Positions 25,018 to 37,084 of a stretch of DNA of 64,000 nucleotides are shown here, piece by piece. Under the pieces are notes generated by a model. It had not been told where the DNA came from. It ran no database searches and saw only the letters and a list, made by a program, of their open reading frames with translations. Made by a program: the position numbers and the translations under genes. Each line of letters opens with the position of its first letter. The stretch's first letter is position 1. The DNA lies in the NCBI GenBank assembly GCA_033026295.1, contig CM065169.1:8166462-8230461 (forward strand), given 5' to 3'. This stretch comes from Channa striata. Lineage: Eukaryota > Chordata > Actinopteri > Anabantiformes > Channidae.

Positions 25018-25060
25018 CTCCCTGGCCACTTTATTAGGAACACCAGTAATCAAATTCTAC
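25018..25060. mobile_element. Fragment of a dispersed fish repeat ('CCACTTTATTAGGAACACC')
   Basis: CTGGCCACTTTATTAGGAAC is a phrase I know as recurrent in fish genomes, probably the edge of a DNA transposon. Its element ends cannot be fixed here. Confidence 0.35.
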
Positions 25061-25369
25061 TTTTATAAGGTTAGAATTGGAAAAACCTTAATCAAATTTT
25101 TTATATGAGAAGTCTACAGTGTGTTTATGGTGGAGTCATAGTAGAGTGCAGACGAAGAGAAAGGGGTTGGTTTTAATGTTTTGGCCACCCTATTTAAAAT
25201 TAATGATTATGACGCGTGAGGAGCTCTCACTCTCACTCACTCTCACTGAAATTGGAATAAACTATCATTAGGATGAAAAGATGAATTAATCAAACGCTGA
25301 TAAACACATTAGGTTTGGTTAGGTCAAGTATTTAGGACATTCTTACAGAGAAAGAACACACTGGTGAGC

Positions 25370-26125
25370 GGGAAGACCATGGAAAACAACTTTGATGGAT
25401 GGCAGAAGAATTCTTTTACTGGGAAAGGATAACAGCTGGTTGGATAAAAACATCTTCCAGGGAGATGTCCATAGTGTGTCATAGAAAACAATCAAGGAAA
25501 GTCTTTACCAGAGAAAATGCACAGGGTAAAACCATTGGTAACTGTAAGAAAAGAAAAGATCAGCATAGTCTGTCAAAAAACACAGACAAAATACAAAAAC
25601 AATGATTTGACTGAGGTGAACTTGCATCAGAACAATGGGAAGCAAAGAATTAAGCTAGAGAAAGAAGCTGTTCATAATCTGAAGGTACCACGTCATGTGT
25701 GAAGCGTGGTGAGGTAGGTTAGGATGTGCTCATGAATGGCTACTAAAGCGACTATTTGACAAAAGTAAAAAATTCAAAAGTGTTTTGTACTGTACTGTCC
25801 TAAAAACTGGACGGTGTTTCACTTTGTAGATGGACAATGACACAAAATCTATTGTGAACACAACCCAAGAACTTTTTAAGGCAAACCAGCTTAATGTTCT
25901 GCAACTGGCAACCTGCCTAGAATCCAACTCAACTCAAAAAAGCCCAAAACCAAGGAGGAAGTGAAAAGAGAGTTAGTACGGGCCGGGCAGGACATCCCTG
26001 TCCAAAACTGGCAATGAAAAACGTGGCTGACGAAAAACACAAAACTACAGTTGTTGTTCTTCAACAGGAGGAAAAAAATTAACTTGTCACAGTGAGAATT
26101 TGAAGTGCACAACATAATCACTTAT
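25370..26125 (+). mobile_element. Degraded Tc1-like DNA transposon relic
   Basis: The broken + strand frames give, in order, VNLHQNNGKQRIKLEKEAVH (about 25615-25675) and then a degraded histidine/glycine-rich stretch near 25690-25720. MDNDTKSIVNTTQELFKANQ follows at about 25828-25890, and then LNVLQL. These match the order of Tc1 transposases: a DE-x-lysine/arginine strand, HGGGSVMVW, the DNDPKHT region with the second catalytic aspartate, and the strand leading to the SPDLNPIE segment. The catalytic region is degraded (PKHT has become TKSI) and several stops and shifts interrupt it. It differs from the relics at 4.7-5.5 kb and 30.5 kb, so at least two Tc1 lineages were active. Confidence 0.6.
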
Positions 26126-26149
26126 ATGTGAAGCGGGCCTCTTCTTGTG

Positions 26150-27960
26150 ACAAATCTGCAGTTATCATATTCTGCAAATAGCTCCACAGAGTGCTTTATC
26201 ATCTTTCAGCTTTTGTTTGGTTTTTTACCAGTCTGTATTGTTGTTTTTCGGTTCAGTCTCACCGCTGTCAGTGTTTTTCAGCAATAAATGCCTTTATAAA
26301 CTGTGGACTACCTGTCCAGCATCAAATTAGACAGACAAAGCTAATTAGCTGGTGAAGACAGCAGAGCATGTTTATATAAGTCTAGCTTCCTACAATGAAC
26401 TGGGCAATGTTTAGTCAGCTAATTCTGCATTTACTCAGTCCAAACAATTGTGAACATGTGATGAGACTTTAAATATAGAAAAGCATTTTGCATAATGCAT
26501 TTGATTGGCTGACGAAGAGACAAAGGTTGTTGTGATTGGTTTCTTTACGGATACACAAGGAGAGATGACACGGGCAGTTGCCAGGCAATCAGTGAAATTT
26601 AGAAATCATGCACAGGCTTGATGATGGGAGCGTTAATTGCCCCCCTCCCTTCCCCTTAATGCACACACTCTTTTAGCACCCATTATCCTCAAATTAGAGC
26701 CATCAGGCATGTTTTGAGAGAGCGGCCTCATTAGTGACCGCTGATGTTTGTTCCCTCTAGTGGTGTGATCTAGTCAGGGCAACAGAGACGGGAAAGATGG
26801 AGCACATCAGGTGTGTGTGTGTGTATGTGTGTGTGTGTGTCCTTCATGCTCAGGTGTGGTCCTGGGGAAAATCCAGTCGTGTTGAAAAAGGCAGATTTGT
26901 ATATGTCAACGTTGTCTCCATGGAAACCACATGTACTCATGCCTACTGAAGACCCCATCAAAGTATTTTGAGTAGTAAATTGATGGAAGTAGCAAAGCAA
27001 TTCTGAGTGCGTTTGTCCTTTTTTTTTATTTAGGTAAAACGTGATTCTCTTATCACTGCCTTGCTTGTAGTATTACTGAACCTTTACAGCATTTTCCATG
27101 TCTTTATCAAAGTGAATGTCGCAATAAAATAATAGATATGAGCTTTTTACAGATCAGTTTTCATTATTTTCATTTTAACAGGCACAGAAAGAATATTTTG
27201 ATGGAATCTTGTCTGGGGTTGAGCCTCAAGGTCACGAGCTTAAATCCTCAGTTTGATCCTGAACAGTATTTCTGTATTATTATAGGGTAACAAGGTTATA
27301 CAGAGTGAATAGGGTTTGGCTACGAACAGTGTGTTTCAGTAAGAATCATTGGCCCTGCAATGAACGTTAATCCTTTCTAAAAAAAACAGCTTTACCTGAA
27401 TTAACCATTTTCAGCAAAGGGAGTTCTGCACTTACATTAAAGTTTAGTACTAAAATAGCAAATCCCTATTTTTTTTGTCAAATCAAATATCACATGTTGG
27501 TCTTTTATCGGTTAAAAAATGCATCAAAGAGTCAGTGATTTCAGTGAACTATTTGTTTCTTTTTGATGCAAAGCCCTATTTTTATTATATTTCTCTCATT
27601 GTGTGTCATCATTTAAGTATATGATGAGTAACTCTTCATTTTCCCCTGAATAATCAGCATGTTCGACTCTTAAGTCATATCTGTATTAACAGTAAATCTA
27701 CAAACTAACAAACATTTGAATAGGCTACGAGTTATAACAAGTCAAATATTGTATTTTTGTGATCAGTATAGTTGCAAAAGCAATCATGGATCTCACTTTA
27801 TATCACTTCACCTCAACGTAGTGTCAGATTTCTAATGGCTCTAAGCTTTTGTCCATAGTAGAATGATTTTGAAACTTTCTGCAGGAACTTGGGGTTTTGG
27901 GTTCCTCTCATGCCTGTCATTGTTTTGTTTATTCTTATGACACGGATAACATTTTTTTGC
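26150..27960. other. Non-coding stretch upstream of the CpG-rich block
   Basis: No supported gene. It contains a (GT)n run at 26811-26840 and a CTCF-like motif near 26751-26765. Confidence 0.5.
26811..26840. repeat. (GT)n microsatellite
   Basis: Fifteen GT units with one AT interruption. Confidence 0.95.
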
Positions 27961-27964
27961 TGGA

Positions 27965-28600
27965 TGGCCACATGGCGCGTCCTCCTACTACCGGGCATGT
28001 GATGCACAGCAGCGCCATCTTGTGTCGGGCCGCGGCGCTGCACTCCCCCCGCTGAGCGCTCCGCTCACTCGGGCTCGGCGCTCTAAGGTCTGCGGGCTGC
28101 TGCCGCTTCCCTCCCTGCCTCCGCACAGTTTGTCTCTCCCGCGGATAGTCGGGATGACAGCCGCTCCTTCCTCTCTCCAGGAACATCTTTTGGGAGACAA
28201 AGCAGCTTTTTCGTGACGCTGCGCGTCCCGGTGAGAGCCGCCTTTGGTTTGGTTTGTGTGATTAAAGAGCTGCGGTGAAAAAGAGGGAGAAGCTCCGTTC
28301 ATCAGCCGCTGGGGACCAGGTAAGACAATTCACCACTAATTTGCCTTGAGAAACGTGTCATTTCGGTGACGTGTTGCGGGCTTGTTCACACGTCCGGGGA
28401 GGAAAAGAACAAAAGCGGACGCACAACCCGGATTGTTCCAGACGGACTGCACCTGCTCTGAAGGAGCGCGGCCGCGTGTTGGCCGGAAATACACGCCGAG
28501 CACTTGTTCAAGGTGTTGCCAGATCAGCGGCTCTCATCCTCATTTACGAGGCCTTGGCGTCTGCAGGTGAGACAGACCAACGAGGAGTTGGCTGCCTATT
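27965..28600 (+). promoter_or_regulatory. CpG island, probable promoter and non-coding first exon of an unnamed gene
   Basis: This is the only CpG-dense block in the window: about 120 bases from 28020 contain many CGs, whereas the surroundings are CpG-poor. No TATA box is evident. A YY1-type motif, GCGCCATCTTG, lies at 28012-28022, a position typical of sites just downstream of CpG-island start sites. A strong donor, ACCAG|GTAAGA, lies at 28319/28320, and a second, CTGCAG|GTGAGA, at 28566/28567. Together they suggest a + strand leader exon with alternative ends. The first exon contains only one ATG, which opens a 20-codon upstream frame (28154-28216), so the main start must lie in a later exon, not found in the remaining 35 kb. 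Direction and exon status are inference. A divergent minus-strand transcript is possible. Confidence 0.6.
28154..28216 (+). other. Upstream ORF in the candidate leader exon
   Basis: A 20-codon frame (MTAAPSSLQEHLLGDKAAFS, then TGA) is the only ATG frame between the CpG-rich start and the 28320 donor. If transcribed it could dampen translation of the downstream gene. Its Kozak context is poor (GTCGGGATGA). Confidence 0.35.
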
Positions 28601-29870
28601 CTGTTTCACGCAGGCTCCAACTTAAATCCCAACTACTTGTATTCCCGCAAAAAGGCGCTTTTTCGTTTCACGTTTTCACTTGAAGAAGTACAGCTGGTGC
28701 AAAGTGAGTCAAAGAGCATTTCACCCTCCACATCCATCCTTTCATGCGTTGGTGGTGTTAGTTTCCTCGGCGTCTGCCTCTCTTGATAATGACCAACTTT
28801 ATGGGAAGCTGCTGCAGACATGCGCCCCTGGACTTCCATCCATCCATCCATCCATCCATCACACTGCCCTCTGTTCCCTTTACAGGACTCCTCCAGGCTG
28901 AGGGTGCGTTTGCGTTTTGCCATTAATGTTGGAGAAATATTACCTTGGGGAAGAGCCATTGTCTGAGGTCTGTCTTTTATGAGAGTCAGATGTGGATTAG
29001 AGCTCATCTTAATGTATTTAGTATCATCCAGCCTGCTCTCTTGAATGCCGGGAACACTTTTAATAATACATGGATGAATAGATTCACTGGCTGGCAGCAT
29101 TGATTTTTTTTCTTCTTTTTTTGTCTGTATAAGGCTGTAAAATAGGTGTCGTATAAAAAAAATCTATAGTAATAGTATGTATTGCAGGGATGTAGTAATG
29201 CTATAACATTTTTTTTATCACAAAATAACAAAATATTGAAAACTAGAAAGTTAATGGGGAAATGGGGCTTTTTCCTCTCAACCAGAGCAGAATAAATCCA
29301 TATTTTCATACAGCTGAGCAAGTGTTGCCTAAGCTTTCAGTGAAATGACAGGTTGCAAGAAACTGCATCTCTTGTCATTTGTATTTGATCCAGGGAATAA
29401 TAACTGCTTCTTTATTGCCCTAATTAAATTACACACCCAAGTCAGGCCCGCCAATTATTTCCCTGATTGTGTAACAAGTGAGATGCCGTGGCATCTGGTG
29501 TCCCTATCCCACAGGAGGCCACGGCTGGCTGTGGGCCCGCTGATGGTGTTAACCTCCTCATTCGTTCAACCAGGAGCGACAGAATTGAGAGGGCTAAGGA
29601 TTTCATCCCCAGGGAATACTAATAACCTTACCAGAGAGATTTGCCTAAGCCTCGATCAGCACCAAGCCAGTTGGCAGCCATGATGCCGTGCCAAGGCAGT
29701 CACCATATAGTGTGGAAGGGTGGATGGGTCGGCTTAAAGGATGCCTTCACTGACACTGAGCTTGCTCCTTTTGATTCTGGTTTGGATAGTACATATATAT
29801 AAATTCCATTTAGCTTCCCTTTCACTTCCCCATATCAAAATATCTCTCTACTTCTCTCCAACCTGCTTTT
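28570..29870. other. Start of the presumed first intron
   Basis: It holds a (TCCA)n run at 28835-28860 and otherwise no supported coding exon or repeat. The 29440-29700 part is less AT-rich than its surroundings but has no recognisable function. Confidence 0.4.
28835..28860. repeat. (TCCA)n microsatellite
   Basis: Six tandem TCCA units. Confidence 0.95.
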
Positions 29871-29875
29871 TTCAG

Positions 29876-29949
29876 AGCTCCTTCATATGACATCATCTGA
29901 ACTCCTAATGATGGAAAAGCTCCTCCAAGTGATGTCATCTGAAGGAGCT
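29876..29949. repeat. Inverted repeat, related to 9118-9250
   Basis: The left arm 29876-29895 (AGCTCCTTCATATGACATCA) pairs with 29930-29949 with one mismatch. The spacer includes TCTGAACTCCTAATGATGGA, close to the sequence at about 9221-9240. Fold-back or MITE-like. Confidence 0.8.
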
Positions 29950-30489
29950 TTTCAGCTAGAAACAGAGAAATACTTATACTAATATAGTGAAGCCAGAGGG
30001 AAGATTAAAAGCATTAATGTACATTTTCACCATAAACTAAAACCACAGAAAGCAAGTTAAAATTGATCAAGTCACCTTTGATTAGCCCAGTAAACATGTG
30101 TTTATGTTTGGGTCCAGTTTGTACCTTATTCGATTTTTGCAAGTATCAGATGATGAACATTCTTTTTCAATTTAAAAGTCACATCTTTGTATACTGTGTA
30201 CTGTAGAGCTGCAAACAACATGCTTCTCTGATGGACATGATCAAGGAAATTACTTTTTAGTCGCAAACGTAAAGTTCAGTTAATTTGGATTTGAACTTGG
30301 CATTGTAGAACTGAAGTACAGCACCTAAAAAGCCTAGTTTACAACTGTTGCCTGGGTTCTTTACCTGCCACCTAGCTTTATTAACTAGTGGCAGAAGAAA
30401 ATCACAAATGTTGCAAAAATGTTCACATTAAATCTCAGTTTGCCAAAAGAAACGTGGGAAACCTCTAATATATTTCTAATATCAGCTAG

Positions 30490-30800
30490 AAGACAGCAAC
30501 TCCTGCACGTCATCAAAAACACCCCATACTCACCACGAATCACGGTGGTGGCAGTATCCTCCTGTAGGATGCTTTACTGCAGTAAAGATAAGTTTACAGA
30601 CAACACAGCTGATGTCCTTTAGTGACCGAGTTGGAGTCAAGACCTCAATCCAAATGAGAAATTTTGGCTGGACTTGAAAGCAGCTGTTCACTCCCGATTC
30701 TTGTCCAATCCTACAAAGCTTGAGCAGTTTTGCAAAGAAGAATGGGGGAAAATTACAGTGTCACAGCACACGGTGACCTACCTGAAGAAAATTTCAAATT
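30490..30800 (+). mobile_element. Internally deleted Tc1-like transposon relic
   Basis: The + strand contains CACGGTGGTGGCAGTATCCT, i.e. HGGGS. After a gap, CTCAATCCAAATGAGAAATT follows, translating to LNPNEKFWLDLKAAVHSRFL and then SNPTKLEQFCKEEWGKITVS. These are the HGGGS and SPDLNPIE-to-C-terminal parts of a common teleost Tc1 transposase. The middle portion with the second catalytic aspartate is missing, so the copy is internally deleted and inactive. Confidence 0.75.
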
Positions 30801-30809
30801 CAATCTTGC

Positions 30810-33800
30810 CTCTAAAGATTCATTCCCTCTCCCACCATCACGCAGTTTGATTTCCAAATAAAAAGTAATTTTCTGAACTGAAGTTCTGGCTTGGCTTGTC
30901 TTTACATTTAGAGGAGCACAGATTCTTTATTGGCTTTGTTGGTTTTGTATCAGATTTGCTCTGGTTTCTGTCTTGACTTTGTCTCGACCCTGTTTGGATG
31001 TGGTTTTGGCTCTGAACTTTAGCAGAGCTGCTTGTTGAATTGACTTGGATTTGACCAAGGCCATCTTCTCTATTGCTCCGCCTTTTAATTTTCATTCTGA
31101 GCACTAAGACTGGGTATTGAACACGTTTCCTAGTACTGACTGAAATCTCTCCAAAGATCTCTTGGCTGAAGGTTGGCTACAAATGCCTGGTCACAGAATC
31201 ATCTTTACTTATTCTGTCATCAGATACTTCCATATTAAAGGGGAAAAAAAAAATCTAGTCATGCATTTCTTTACTCATTTGTGGTGGACACTGTTTGCGT
31301 AGGCAGCTTTTAATAAATAAGAACTTTGGTTTCTGAAAAAAGGCTTAAAGTACTTACAATAATAATATTTTAAAAAATGTCCGTGCTTTTGTTAGTACTG
31401 AGAAAATTTCTTTATCCATGTTCTCAGGTGTAAAGAGCCTCCTCAAGGGACTGGCTTAGGAAGTGAGTGGCTGGCTAGCCGACTCACTTTGAACTTTGAG
31501 GAGGTGCAGGTATGTGTTGGGGTTGTACAGTTCACTGAGGTTGATTGCGAGCAGTCGGTTGTGATGCATGAATCCGGCGACAGGGACCCCAAGAGGCTCG
31601 ACCCCCATCTCCAGCCTCGGTACTTTCTCTCAGCTCTCCATTATCACTGTTACTCCCATCAACTGCTCCTTCCACTCTTCTTTATGGCTTTGATCGTTCT
31701 TCTGTTCAACCTCTGCCTTTTTCATCCTCTTCTTTTCCTTCCTTTCCCTTCTACCATTAATCCCCTCTACATTCTTTCCAACCTGGATATGTTGGACGTA
31801 ATAGTCTTATTCCTCTTGTCCCATCTCCTACAGTGTGTCCTTTCCTTTCCCTCCTTCTCTTTCATGTCACATCTTTCGCTTTACAACTTCTTTCCACGCC
31901 CTTGGGTCATGTCTGCCTTGCATCATGAGGGCAGCGTTTCACAGAGATCAATGATGGTTGAAGATTTTTCATTTAAAGCGTCGGATTAAATTAGGACAGA
32001 CCCCCGAAGATGAGCTTTTAATGGCCGTGATAGAGAGCAGCAACATGCTCTTCCCATCAGCACTGATAAGCTGTATTGTCACTTTAGGAGGGAGTCGTCT
32101 GATTCATTTGAGCCTAAGTGGTACCTGGAGGAACACCATCTGATGCCCTCATGGATTAATCATTTGTTTTTGTCAAAACGGACTAATCTGAATATTGAAT
32201 AGTCTTCTGCCCTGTCATTCTTTGTCTGACTAACAGTGAATGTGGGCTAACCCATAAAAATCTGCCATGTGGATGCTCAAATGGTTGACTGCAAGAGCAT
32301 AGAAGGAAACGAACAGTATTTCTTTTTTTTCTGGAGAGGGAGAAGACTTGGTGTGTCTCCAGATACAGAGAATAGGGAATAATGTGTGACACCAGTAAGC
32401 GTTGAGGGCAGTGAGAGGCATGACACTGATGGCCTGTGAAGCCGTTGTTTGAGGATGCTGGATGAACTTGTCATGACAGATTGTGCACAGAGTCCCTTTA
32501 CAGCTGGAAGTTGTGGAGAAATACTCTGCAATGACTCGCTGTAAGGTTGGGGCCGAAGATTGAGGGTGTTTTCAAACCTGTTGTTCTTGTTCTTAATCAA
32601 TGGACCACAAGTATTTTTCATGTTGGTTTGATTTCCTTTCACATAAAGAGTTTTACAAGTCAACCATAATGCATCACAGGAAGTAACATGAAAATGGTTT
32701 TGTTTGCTCACGTATAAATTGATCTGTGGTGTGAACACAAAACAAAACAGGTAGTAGAGGTTGTTGTGTAAGATTGTTTACAATTATGGCAATTATCCAG
32801 GCAGTAAACCGGGCAAAGCTATGCAGCAGAATGATGATTGAACATCCAAACACATTTGAAGATGTGTTGTTCTTCTGGTCTGCACTAAAGTGGCATTCTT
32901 GTCTTTGGACCTGCAAAAATGAACCAAGCCAAGCGGGGAAAAATCAACCAGTGTTTGAGTCAACCAGACTCAAAAAAAAAAATGGGTTCAAAAATACCTT
33001 CAGGCCATTTTTATTCCTTAGGTTCATTTGCCCTGATTTGAATTGGTGGATCAGTTTGCGAACCCATTTCCCTCTCGGTTATGTTTCCTTCCACACATTA
33101 AAACACTCAAACGAACCAAAATGCTTCACTAAAAGTAACAGGAGAATTGTCTCATCTGCTCATTGGTTAAAAATTGGTGTGGTGGTAAATTTAAAAAACA
33201 TAGGAAGTAGTTCCTTCATCCGTGACTGAGTAAAAATTGCTACAAAACATGGAGAAACTGCACACTTGAAATATGTTCGTAACCTTGGTGATTATCCTGG
33301 CAATACAAACACAATGTTGCAGCAGATCCGAAATGCACTTGACAAAACATGCAAAAACATAAAAGATACTTTGGGCAGGATCGAGGTCAGATCACATTGA
33401 CACCATTAGGGACCAAGGCCACGTCGAGCGATAGGTGCCGGTGCAGTTGAATGGCACCTGGGTGTAATTTCTGTGCAAAGATCTGGACTAAATGGACTGT
33501 AATAAAATTGTGTCCAGTCATTCATTTTTTCCCCCAGTAAACACGTCCTATGACTAGCGATCTTTTGACATTGTCCTCAGGGACCAGCCATCGTGTGGTC
33601 AACATTTTTTACTATTGGCTGCATTGCTTTAAATGTGTCCCTCAAGTTAAACTGTAATACCTTAGGTGTTGCACGTTTCACTAAGCAGGATAATCAGGTC
33701 AGTGTTTTAGTTTGTCCAGTGCTCGTATTAATAAAAAAACGCTTGCAAAACGACGACATTCTAATGAGGGCTGTACTATATTCATACTGAGCAATACTTA

Positions 33801-36440
33801 TTAGCCTATTTGCTGCCAATCAGTGAATTTCTGCCCAATTTTTTAAAAGATTTTAAAAAAGGATTATTTGGTGCCATATTTCTTAATTATAAAATAAGCC
33901 ACACAAAAGCATGAGGTTAGTAATGATGCCTGTATTTGAGAATGATATGGGATATGTTGGGATGTGCTCAAGAGTGATATGGGCTCCTAACAGTTTAATA
34001 TTAACAGATTAATATGCAGTGATCCCAGCCTGTCTAACTGCTGCTCCAACAATTGCATGAGCACCTTGTTAACACCTGACAGTCCTATCTTCTTGCTAAG
34101 CCTCCATTTTCCGATGTCTCTTCAGCTTTAATGGTCAAGAAATGTCAGCAGAATAAGTGTTATCTATACCAGTAGCCTCCCGTTTAAGAGTCTGTGCAGT
34201 CCCACTCTTTGACAGTCTCCTGAACATAGTGTAAATGTGCACTTTAACTGTTGGTCAGCTGCACAAGGCTTTTCATTTATGTAACTGCATTTTCTCATGC
34301 AATAGGGCTTCAAACTTCCAGCCCACAATTCACTTTACTCCTTCTTAAAACAAGAAATGTGGGTTAGAGTTTGGGCCTTTGTGGCTGGCGGATTGGTTGA
34401 ATGTTTTAGATTTCATTGCTTGTAGGTTTCCAGTATCATTGTGTCAAGTAATTGCTGAGCACACTTCCACCACTTCATCGCAAAATTCCGTTTTTATCTA
34501 AAGTGCTGTGTTACTGCTTCTGATTGGCAGAGCTGACATCGGGATCTTTGCTTACAAGTCTACAGTGTCAGCAAAGTGGCAGGCACAAGCTACAGTTAGA
34601 CAGCTACAAGAAATAAAAAGATGAAAAGAGACTTGAAGCTCCAGTAGAGGAACGGATAACAGAACCTGCACCTATGTCCTCTTAGCTGTGGCGAGCGTAT
34701 CGGCGTGCCAAATGGGCCTGTTTCTGTCCTGACTCGTAATGTGTTAATATGAAACATAGCTGCTGTGCATGGCACAAATGGTGTGAATCTGCATTTTTAT
34801 GTCATTTGCTCAAAGATTGATAACCCGTCAGTGTGAATGTGGCAGGCTGAGAGCAAGCCAGGGAGAAGTGTCGGCGCTTGGTTTTTATTTACATCAGGCT
34901 CGTTCATCTCCGCACTCACTGGAAGCTGAATTTGACGTTGAAATGGGTTTGTATTAAACACTTGAGAAAGGAGGCTAGGGAATGTATTGTACCTTTTTTT
35001 TTTTTTTGCCTGCTCTTAGGAGCGAATCAGAAATGATGAATGGCATAGTGGTTTAATGATGTTGTAGTGGAAAGGCGAGGTGCTGAAGCTGCCGTATTAC
35101 ATGCTAACTGCAGGGAGATGAAGACAGACTTCTAGCAGTTACAGGAAAAACCTCTACCTCAATTAAAGGAGTGACAACAGAGAAGTCACACGTCTGCAAA
35201 CATGCAAAAAAAAACAACCAAACTCTCCCTCATGACTACATCTGTCATCATTTTAAAATTTGTATTTTTATCCCAAATATGCAGCAGCAGCAGGATTCGA
35301 CACATTCACCGTGTCTCCCTCAGGCTTTGTCGCTCCTGAGAACACCTGCATCCATCCACCTACTGTAGAAAATGAAGGAGATCCATTCACATTTTGCATG
35401 GTTCCCTTTGTTTCCCATCTCTTCAGCACAAAGCACTATGTTGTTCTCTCCAGGCATGACTACTGCACATCACAGACTCTTATTACAAGTCAGCCGGGAG
35501 CTTCAGTCCCAATTAGAATTACATCTCCATTTGGATCTTGAACTTGTTGCCTCCTCGTGCTTCTCAGTATTTTATGCAAAGGTAGAAAAACCCGACGACT
35601 TTGTGAAGCACTAATCTGCCCCCACTGCATTTGTCTTTTGCACAATGGAACATGTCATTATGAAAGTATGAAATCCTCTCGGTGTCCCGGAGGAGCCAGG
35701 GTTTGGAATTGTTTGTACGTGCAAGTTTGTATACGACATTAGTGTTTGCATTCAGTTCTGCTCGGGGAACTAGCTGCGTGTGAGTGTGTGTCATCCAGTA
35801 GTGGTGTATGCGTGTCTTGGGGAACATTTGGCCGCAACCTGGCCAGGGAATGTTGCTGACACAAAGGGAAGGCAACCACTTTTTCTCTTCATACAACAAT
35901 CAGCATGGTATCCATCATACCATCAAAGCAGTGGTGGGTTAGCCGCGGGTAAACCAATGGGCCCTGCATGGGTAGTGAGGTTTTTAGGGGTTATGTGAGT
36001 TCACTTTAGCTTAGCAACGCCACATGTTCTTCTTTTAATGTACGTTTCGAAGTGCGATCTGCAAGCGCGACATGCAAACCTCTCAACCAGCCTTGGAATT
36101 GAACAACTGGAGGCTGCACAAAAAAACAAAAACTGATCTCAGTGTATGTTGGTCTCACTGCTGTGTAACACATACGCAGTTTGTAGTACGGCATTTTCTG
36201 TAAAGAATTGCTAAATACTTTATGTATTAATCAAATGGCGGTTGATGAAATGTAGACTGTCACCCGTGGGATAAGGATTGATCGGAAAATGGCCTTATTT
36301 ATAGTGAAGCCCTCTATGAAGGACGCAACATGTCAGTAATATTAGATATGATGAGCATTTCAGCCTCTAAGGAAAGATGAGTTTTGTTTGTGGTCAGCTG
36401 CACCAGGGCTTTCTGGGACAATTTACAGTGGGTCCAACAG
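30810..36440. other. Presumed intronic DNA, no supported exon
   Basis: Nothing coding is supported. One weak exon candidate (31428-31509) is discussed under findings. The 166-codon frame at 31489-31989 is low-complexity (Leu/Phe/Ser rich) and unlikely to be real. Confidence 0.45.
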
Positions 36441-36446
36441 TGCTGT

Positions 36447-36600
36447 AACAAGTACTCAGATCATTTACGATAAAGTATCATTACCACAGTTTATAAATAC
36501 TCCTGTATTAAGTCTGTATGGAAAAGTACAGACATATTAGTGCTAAAAATACATACGGTATCAAAACAAATGCCTTTATTATGAAGGGAGCATGAAATTA
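36447..36600 (+). mobile_element. Dispersed 'GTAACAAGTACTC' fish repeat
   Basis: TGTAACAAGTACTCAGATCA, then AAATACTCCTGTATTAAGTC, GGAAAAGTACAGACATATTA and ATACGGTATCAAAA match the pattern of a very common short percomorph repeat rich in AAAGTA-type phrases. It has no coding capacity. Confidence 0.55.
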
Positions 36601-36992
36601 TTGAATTACAGTTCAATCGTGAAATCAATTTAGTGCTGAGCCTGGTATAAGGACCTCATACCGGTTTTAGTGACCCTTTGTTTTCAATTTAATGCTCATA
36701 ATATGAATTACTTTACATACTGTCTTATGCTTATACTGTATTTTGATTTATTAAGCTCAATCTAAAAAGTAACTACTAACCTTTAGAGTTCTAAGATAAA
36801 TTAAGTGATGCAAAAACAGGTGAACACTGCGAGGTGGGAAATTTGATTTTCAGTTTTGTGTATTTGATTCCTCGTTTTTTCTGTGGATGAAATAATTCCG
36901 TACAACTGGTTGTTTGTGAACAGTTGAAGTTGGTTGTGATTGCTGGTTTGCTGCGCATGAAAAGTCTGCATGCCACATAATAAACTCCAAAA

Positions 36993-37070
36993 TTCAAGAA
37001 CCTTTCAAGATTCAAACAACTTCATTGATCCCATATGGAAATTGTGTTGCCTTGTTAAAGCCGCAAAATA
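36993..37070 (-). mobile_element. LINE 3' tail fragment (Rex1-like), antisense
   Basis: The minus strand reads CAATTTCCATATGGGATCAA, then TAAAG-like sequence, the phrase that ends many fish LINEs (…GGGATCAATAAAG), followed by GATTCAA-type tail remnants. The body of the element is absent. Confidence 0.5.
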
Positions 37071-37084
37071 AAATAAAAATAATA

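Noticed and set aside
27813..28302. Minus-strand open frames across the CpG-rich block
   Set aside because: Long open frames are expected by chance in GC-rich DNA. Splice donors and leader features favour the + strand, and no conserved motif was seen.
31489..31989. 166-codon + strand open frame
   Set aside because: Composition is pyrimidine-driven (Leu, Phe, Ser, Pro runs), with no domain and no promoter or splice context.
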